DNA from: SZUA-309 sp965230005
GTDB lineage: Bacteria > Pseudomonadota > Gammaproteobacteria > Pseudomonadales > Azotimanducaceae
DNA length: 64,000 nt
Direction of reading: 5' to 3'
Assembly: GCA_965230005.1 (NCBI GenBank)
Contig: OZ245934.1
Span: forward strand, 4,030,001 to 4,094,000
Shown: piece after piece, positions 60,900-64,000 of the stretch
Position numbering within the stretch: the first letter of the stretch is position 1
Layout: the number at the start of each line of letters is the position of its first letter
Translations under genes and position numbers: made by a program
Notes under the pieces: generated by a model
Databases searched by the model: none
Told to the model about the DNA's origin: nothing
Seen by the model: only the letters and a program-made list of their open reading frames with translations

Positions 60900-61280
60900 A
60901 TGCCAGTTGTCACGACCATGACCTTGATCGCGCTCTTTATGCGCCGCGGCGGCAGCGATTTCTCGCTGTTCGATGCTGAGGGGCTCCAGTCCCGCCTGGA
61001 AACGGTCCTTGAGGACACACCACCTGAAACCCGCGACGCAGCACTCGCCACGGCAGCAAAGGTGGCCGCGCTCCTCGACGACTATCGGAGCAACGTAGAC
61101 GCGAGCATTGATGCATACATTGCCGAGACGAATGACGAAGACGCGGCTGCCGATGACCTCATTGAGCGAATTGCGCCCATTGATCAACAACGCACGGCGA
61201 TGCTGAGGCAGCTCATCGAGTACCGTCAGGACCTCGTCGAGTTACTCGACGATGCGCAATGGGAAGCCGTGTTCGCTTGA
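60900..61280 (+). CDS. Small helical protein of unknown function
   Basis: A 126-residue acidic helical protein with a good AGGAGA ribosome-binding site 5 bases before the ATG. The N-terminus has a short hydrophobic stretch (VVTTMTLIALFM), not a clear signal. It ends DLVELLDDAQWEAVFA, resembling the LLPEDAWSEVLG end of the upstream protein, which suggests a shared fold. Cytoplasm versus membrane unsettled. Role unknown. Confidence 0.72.
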   Translation: MPVVTTMTLIALFMRRGGSDFSLFDAEGLQSRLETVLEDTPPETRDAALATAAKVAALLDDYRSNVDASIDAYIAETNDEDAAADDLIERIAPIDQQRTAMLRQLIEYRQDLVELLDDAQWEAVFA

Positions 61281-61312
61281 GGCTGTCGCCGAGGGATTGC
61301 TGGTGGTGATGT

Positions 61313-61840
61313 TCAGCGCTCGATCGCCCTGACAGCCGCTTCCAGTTCGAACACGTGCTCGTCGTGGACCTCGAGGTCGCGGAGCGCGGCAGCGAGTTCC
61401 AGGAGGTAGTCGATGTTGCGCCCGCTTGGCCCTTCTGCGCCGTGGATCTGACGCGCGATCTGGGTGACCGGCGCGGGCCCGAGGTAAGCAAAATTGTCCA
61501 CGGGTGCGATGTATACGATCCCCTCGGCAACCTCGTCGTGCTCATGAAACTCGAGACTGACGCTATGGCGTTCGTAGCCGTTCTTTTCCCGATGGTCGAG
61601 CTGCGCAAAGGTCTCCTCCACAACGGCGGCATCCACCAGATAGCCCATCCCGGCGCAGCTTTCACCGCGAGCCGCGATCAAGGTGACAACCCGTCCCGGT
61701 GCTTCCGGCACACCGCGATGATCGTGAGAGCCCTGCCAGAAGCGTCGGCTCCAGCCCTCGATCCTGGCCGGACGACGATCCAGATAGTCGATGTCCGGGC
61801 GCCAGATGAGCGATCCGTAGCCGAAGAGCCAGACGTGCAC
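61313..61840 (-). CDS. Gamma-glutamylcyclotransferase (ChaC type)
   Basis: A 175-residue protein. It starts MHVWLFGYGSLIWRPD, the ChaC substrate loop, and has the catalytic glutamate in QLDHREKNGYER. It cleaves gamma-glutamyl peptides such as glutathione to 5-oxoproline. It is 4 bp after the M20 peptidase stop in the same direction, so the two may act in one thiol or peptide turnover. Confidence 0.94.
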   Translation of the reverse strand: MHVWLFGYGSLIWRPDIDYLDRRPARIEGWSRRFWQGSHDHRGVPEAPGRVVTLIAARGESCAGMGYLVDAAVVEETFAQLDHREKNGYERHSVSLEFHEHDEVAEGIVYIAPVDNFAYLGPAPVTQIARQIHGAEGPSGRNIDYLLELAAALRDLEVHDEHVFELEAAVRAIER

Positions 61841-61844
61841 GGGA

Positions 61845-63053
61845 TCAGGTGAGGCCCACGGAAACGTCGAAGGCCTGCTTCACCTCTCCCTGCAACGCCG
61901 GGTCGAGCAGATACTCAGCCGTGGTCAGCGCCATGGTCTTGGCGCCGTCCAGCGCCGCCGCATCGCCGGACTCCGAGCCTGCATAGCGGGCGAAGTCCGG
62001 GTGGTGGATGACCACGTTCGGCGGCGAGCAGGCGAGCATCGGATGAATGGACGGAACGCGATAGCTGACGTTGCCCATGTCGGTACTGCCGGCACCGCCG
62101 AGGGCGTTGGGGCTCAGGAAGTCCCGGCCCAGGGTCTCTCCATGGCGCTGAAAGACATCGGCGAGCGGCCAGTTGGTGTTCAGATCCAGGTAGTCGACGC
62201 CCGCCCAGCGGACCTCGAGCTCCGCACCGCTGCCTTTGGCACCGGCTTCGAAACAGGCCTGCACCCTGGGTTTGAGGGCAGCCAGGCGGCTCTCTGTGGA
62301 TGCGCGAACGTAGAAGTTGCCGGTGGCCCTGTCGGGCACGATGTTCGGCGCCTGTCCGCCTTCGGTGATGATGCCGTGGATCCGTTCTTCGTCTCTGATG
62401 TGTTGACGCAGGTTGGAGATGGCCTGATAGGCCAGCAGCAGACCGTCGAGGGCGTTGATGCCTTTGTGGGGCATGGCAGAGGCATGAGCCGAGCGGCCGT
62501 GGTAGATGACTTCCACTTCCGCCACGCAGATACAGGGCATTGTCGTGAGGTTCACGCCGGCTGGATGAATCATCATCGCGGCATCAACGCCGTCGAAGGC
62601 CCCGGCCCGGGCCATGAGCTCTTTGCCGCCCCCTTTCTCTTCCGCCGGGGTGCCGATCAGGCGCACCTGTCCGGGGAGCTCCGGTGCCACCGCCTGGAGC
62701 CCGAGGGTAGCGCCCAGGGCTGCCGTCGCGATGAGGTTGTGACCGCAGGCGTGACCAATCCCCGGTAACGCGTCGTACTCCGCCAGGATCGCGACCGTGG
62801 GGCCGTCCCCTTTGGTTGGCAGCCTGGCTTCGAAGGCGGTCTCCAGCGTGAAGACTCCGCGCTCTGCCGGTAGATCCTGCGCATCCAGGGTGTCGCAGAG
62901 CAGCGCGGCCGCCTTGTATTCCTCGAAGGCGAGCTCCGGATTCGCGTGGATTTGGCGGGAGACGGCAATCAGTGTCTCGCTCAGATCGTCGATTCTCTCG
63001 GTGATGGCGGCTGCCGTGGCCGCGGGCAGCTTGCTGCCGGGCTGATCGCTCAT
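61845..63053 (-). CDS. M20-family amidohydrolase/peptidase
   Basis: A 402-residue metallohydrolase. Metal ligands are in LPGIGHACGHNLIATAALGATLG and GTPAEEKGGGKELM; the dimerisation lid lies around AEVEVIYHGRSAHASAMPHKGINALD. It is similar to AmhX/p-aminobenzoyl-glutamate-hydrolase-like M20 amidases. ChaC follows on the same strand. Substrate unknown. Confidence 0.93.
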   Translation of the reverse strand: MSDQPGSKLPAATAAAITERIDDLSETLIAVSRQIHANPELAFEEYKAAALLCDTLDAQDLPAERGVFTLETAFEARLPTKGDGPTVAILAEYDALPGIGHACGHNLIATAALGATLGLQAVAPELPGQVRLIGTPAEEKGGGKELMARAGAFDGVDAAMMIHPAGVNLTTMPCICVAEVEVIYHGRSAHASAMPHKGINALDGLLLAYQAISNLRQHIRDEERIHGIITEGGQAPNIVPDRATGNFYVRASTESRLAALKPRVQACFEAGAKGSGAELEVRWAGVDYLDLNTNWPLADVFQRHGETLGRDFLSPNALGGAGSTDMGNVSYRVPSIHPMLACSPPNVVIHHPDFARYAGSESGDAAALDGAKTMALTTAEYLLDPALQGEVKQAFDVSVGLT

Positions 63054-63224
63054 GATGTCTTCCCAGGAATGCGTGTCCGCCGTCGATTATGCAGGAAACG
63101 GCTGACTTCCGGGGCATGTTGCGGCGAGGGGCTCGACCTGGCGAGCCTGGCGCCGCGTTGCCGTCGGCAGATGGGGATGCCAGTATCTCCGTCGAGCGGG
63201 TTGTTCGGAGAGAGGGGGAAAACC

Positions 63225-64000
63225 GTGGCCTACGACTACGAGATGCTGAATGTTGAGACCGAGGGCCGGCTGGCGACCGTGACGGTGAGTAATCCACCGA
63301 TCAACCTCATCTCCATTCCCTTGTATATCGAACTCATGCAGCTTTCCGAAGAGCTGGCTGCCGACGAGACGCTGACGGTGGTTGTCATGAAGAGCGCGGA
63401 TCCGGACTTTTTCCTGGCGCATTTCGACGTGGAGGCGATTCTGACCTTTCCCACGGACGAGCCCGCGGAGCGCAGCGAAGCGCTCAACGACTATCACCAG
63501 ATGTGCGAGCGCTTCCGCACCATGAACAAGGTCACCATCGCCCAGATCGAAGGGCGCGTGGGCGGTGGCGGCAGTGAGCTGGCGGCGAGCTTCGACATGC
63601 GCTTCGGTGTTCGGGGCAAAACGAAGATCAACCAGATGGAGGTGCCTATCGGCATCCTGCCGGGGGGCTCCGGTACCCAGCGGCTGCCGCGCCTCGTCGG
63701 GCGTGGCCGGGCACTCGAAATCATTCTCGGCGGTGACGATCTCGATGCGGAAACCGCCGAACGCTGGGGCTATCTGAACCGGATCTTTGCCGTCGACGAG
63801 ATCGACGGCTGGGTTAGGGCTTTCGCCGAACGTATCGCTTCTTTTCCGCCGGAGGCCGTGCGCCTGGCGAAAGCTTCTACGGACGCGGCCAGCCTCGAGC
63901 TCGAGGAAGGGCTCCGGGAAGAGGCCTACCTCTTTCAGCAGCTGCTGCGCACGGAGGAAGCGCCGGCCGCCATGCGTCGATTCCTCGAGCTCGGCGGTCA
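63225..64000 (+). CDS. Enoyl-CoA hydratase/isomerase (3' end outside window)
   Basis: The plus strand is open from GTG 63225, with GGGGG upstream, to the window edge. VVVMKSADPDFFLAHFDVEA, IAQIEGRVGGGGSELAASFDMRFGV and INQMEVPIGILPGGSGTQRLPRLVGRGRALEIILGG are crotonase motifs. The first oxyanion motif is unusual (DFFLAHFD), so the reaction may differ. At least 258 residues; the C-terminus is missing. Confidence 0.88.
   Translation, partial: MAYDYEMLNVETEGRLATVTVSNPPINLISIPLYIELMQLSEELAADETLTVVVMKSADPDFFLAHFDVEAILTFPTDEPAERSEALNDYHQMCERFRTMNKVTIAQIEGRVGGGGSELAASFDMRFGVRGKTKINQMEVPIGILPGGSGTQRLPRLVGRGRALEIILGGDDLDAETAERWGYLNRIFAVDEIDGWVRAFAERIASFPPEAVRLAKASTDAASLELEEGLREEAYLFQQLLRTEEAPAAMRRFLELGG

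Overview
The window is GC-rich chromosomal DNA from a Proteobacterium, most likely a marine-type gammaproteobacterium. Evidence for this is the adjacent cmoB/cmoA pair for tRNA wobble modification, an OmpR/EnvZ-type pair, a PA0069-type radical SAM gene under a near-consensus LexA box, a SirB2 protein, a DUF2959 lipoprotein and a large TonB-dependent receptor. Many scattered acyl-CoA dehydrogenases, enoyl-CoA hydratases, MaoC dehydratases and an LLM-type oxidoreductase point to a lipid- or steroid-degrading heterotroph. I cannot place the genus. I see no rRNA, tRNA, CRISPR array, insertion sequence or prophage; this is core and metabolic chromosome, not an obvious island.

Layout. 1-3.6 kb (minus): a VOC metalloenzyme-like protein coupled to a MoxR AAA+ ATPase and a VWA protein of the NorQ/NorD (CbbQ/CbbO) type. 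3.8-5.1 kb: an esterase whose stop codon lies in the first unit of a five-copy 26-bp palindromic tandem repeat. 5.1-8.7 kb (minus): a retropepsin-like lipoprotein, an inactive transglutaminase fused to a 7TM domain, an ATP-grasp ligase and a small monooxygenase. 8.8-10.1 kb: SOS-type radical SAM gene with an 18-bp repeat encoding its N-terminal tail. 10.3-15.6 kb: a secreted small protein, the TonB receptor with promoter and terminator, and an APC permease. 15.7-20.4 kb: aldehyde dehydrogenase, PhyH dioxygenase and Smr protein in tight coupling, then an acyl-CoA dehydrogenase. 20.5-28.6 kb: cmoBA, ppk1/ppx (convergent polyphosphate synthesis and breakdown), LemA and an M48 protease.

28.8-33.1 kb: acyl-CoA dehydrogenase, flavin reductase, SDR, LLM oxidoreductase and enoyl-CoA hydratase. 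33.2-38.6 kb: a MATE exporter, an Fpg/Nei glycosylase broken by an in-frame TGA, a class A beta-lactamase with an RTG box, a CinA/nucleotidyltransferase fusion and a hydrolase. 38.7-45.5 kb: amidohydrolase, AGCS symporter, SirB2, an ANKH-like membrane protein, an acyl-CoA dehydrogenase and an SMP-30 protein. 45.8-54.3 kb: thiolase, OmpR/EnvZ-like pair, a structured intergenic stretch ending in a strong terminator, MscS channel, envelope proteins, enoyl-CoA hydratase and a two-gene MaoC dehydratase. 54.4-64 kb: TTC38-like protein, YciI, hydrolases, a ClpP-like protease, enoyl-CoA hydratases, a FAD oxidoreductase, two small helical proteins, ChaC and an M20 peptidase.

The best leads are the UGA-interrupted glycosylase, the VOC-MoxR-VWA trio as a possible metalloenzyme/activase unit, the palindromic repeat array grown from a stop codon, the ANKH-like transporter, the CinA/NMNAT-like fusion and the structured RNA candidate near 49.8-50.04 kb.
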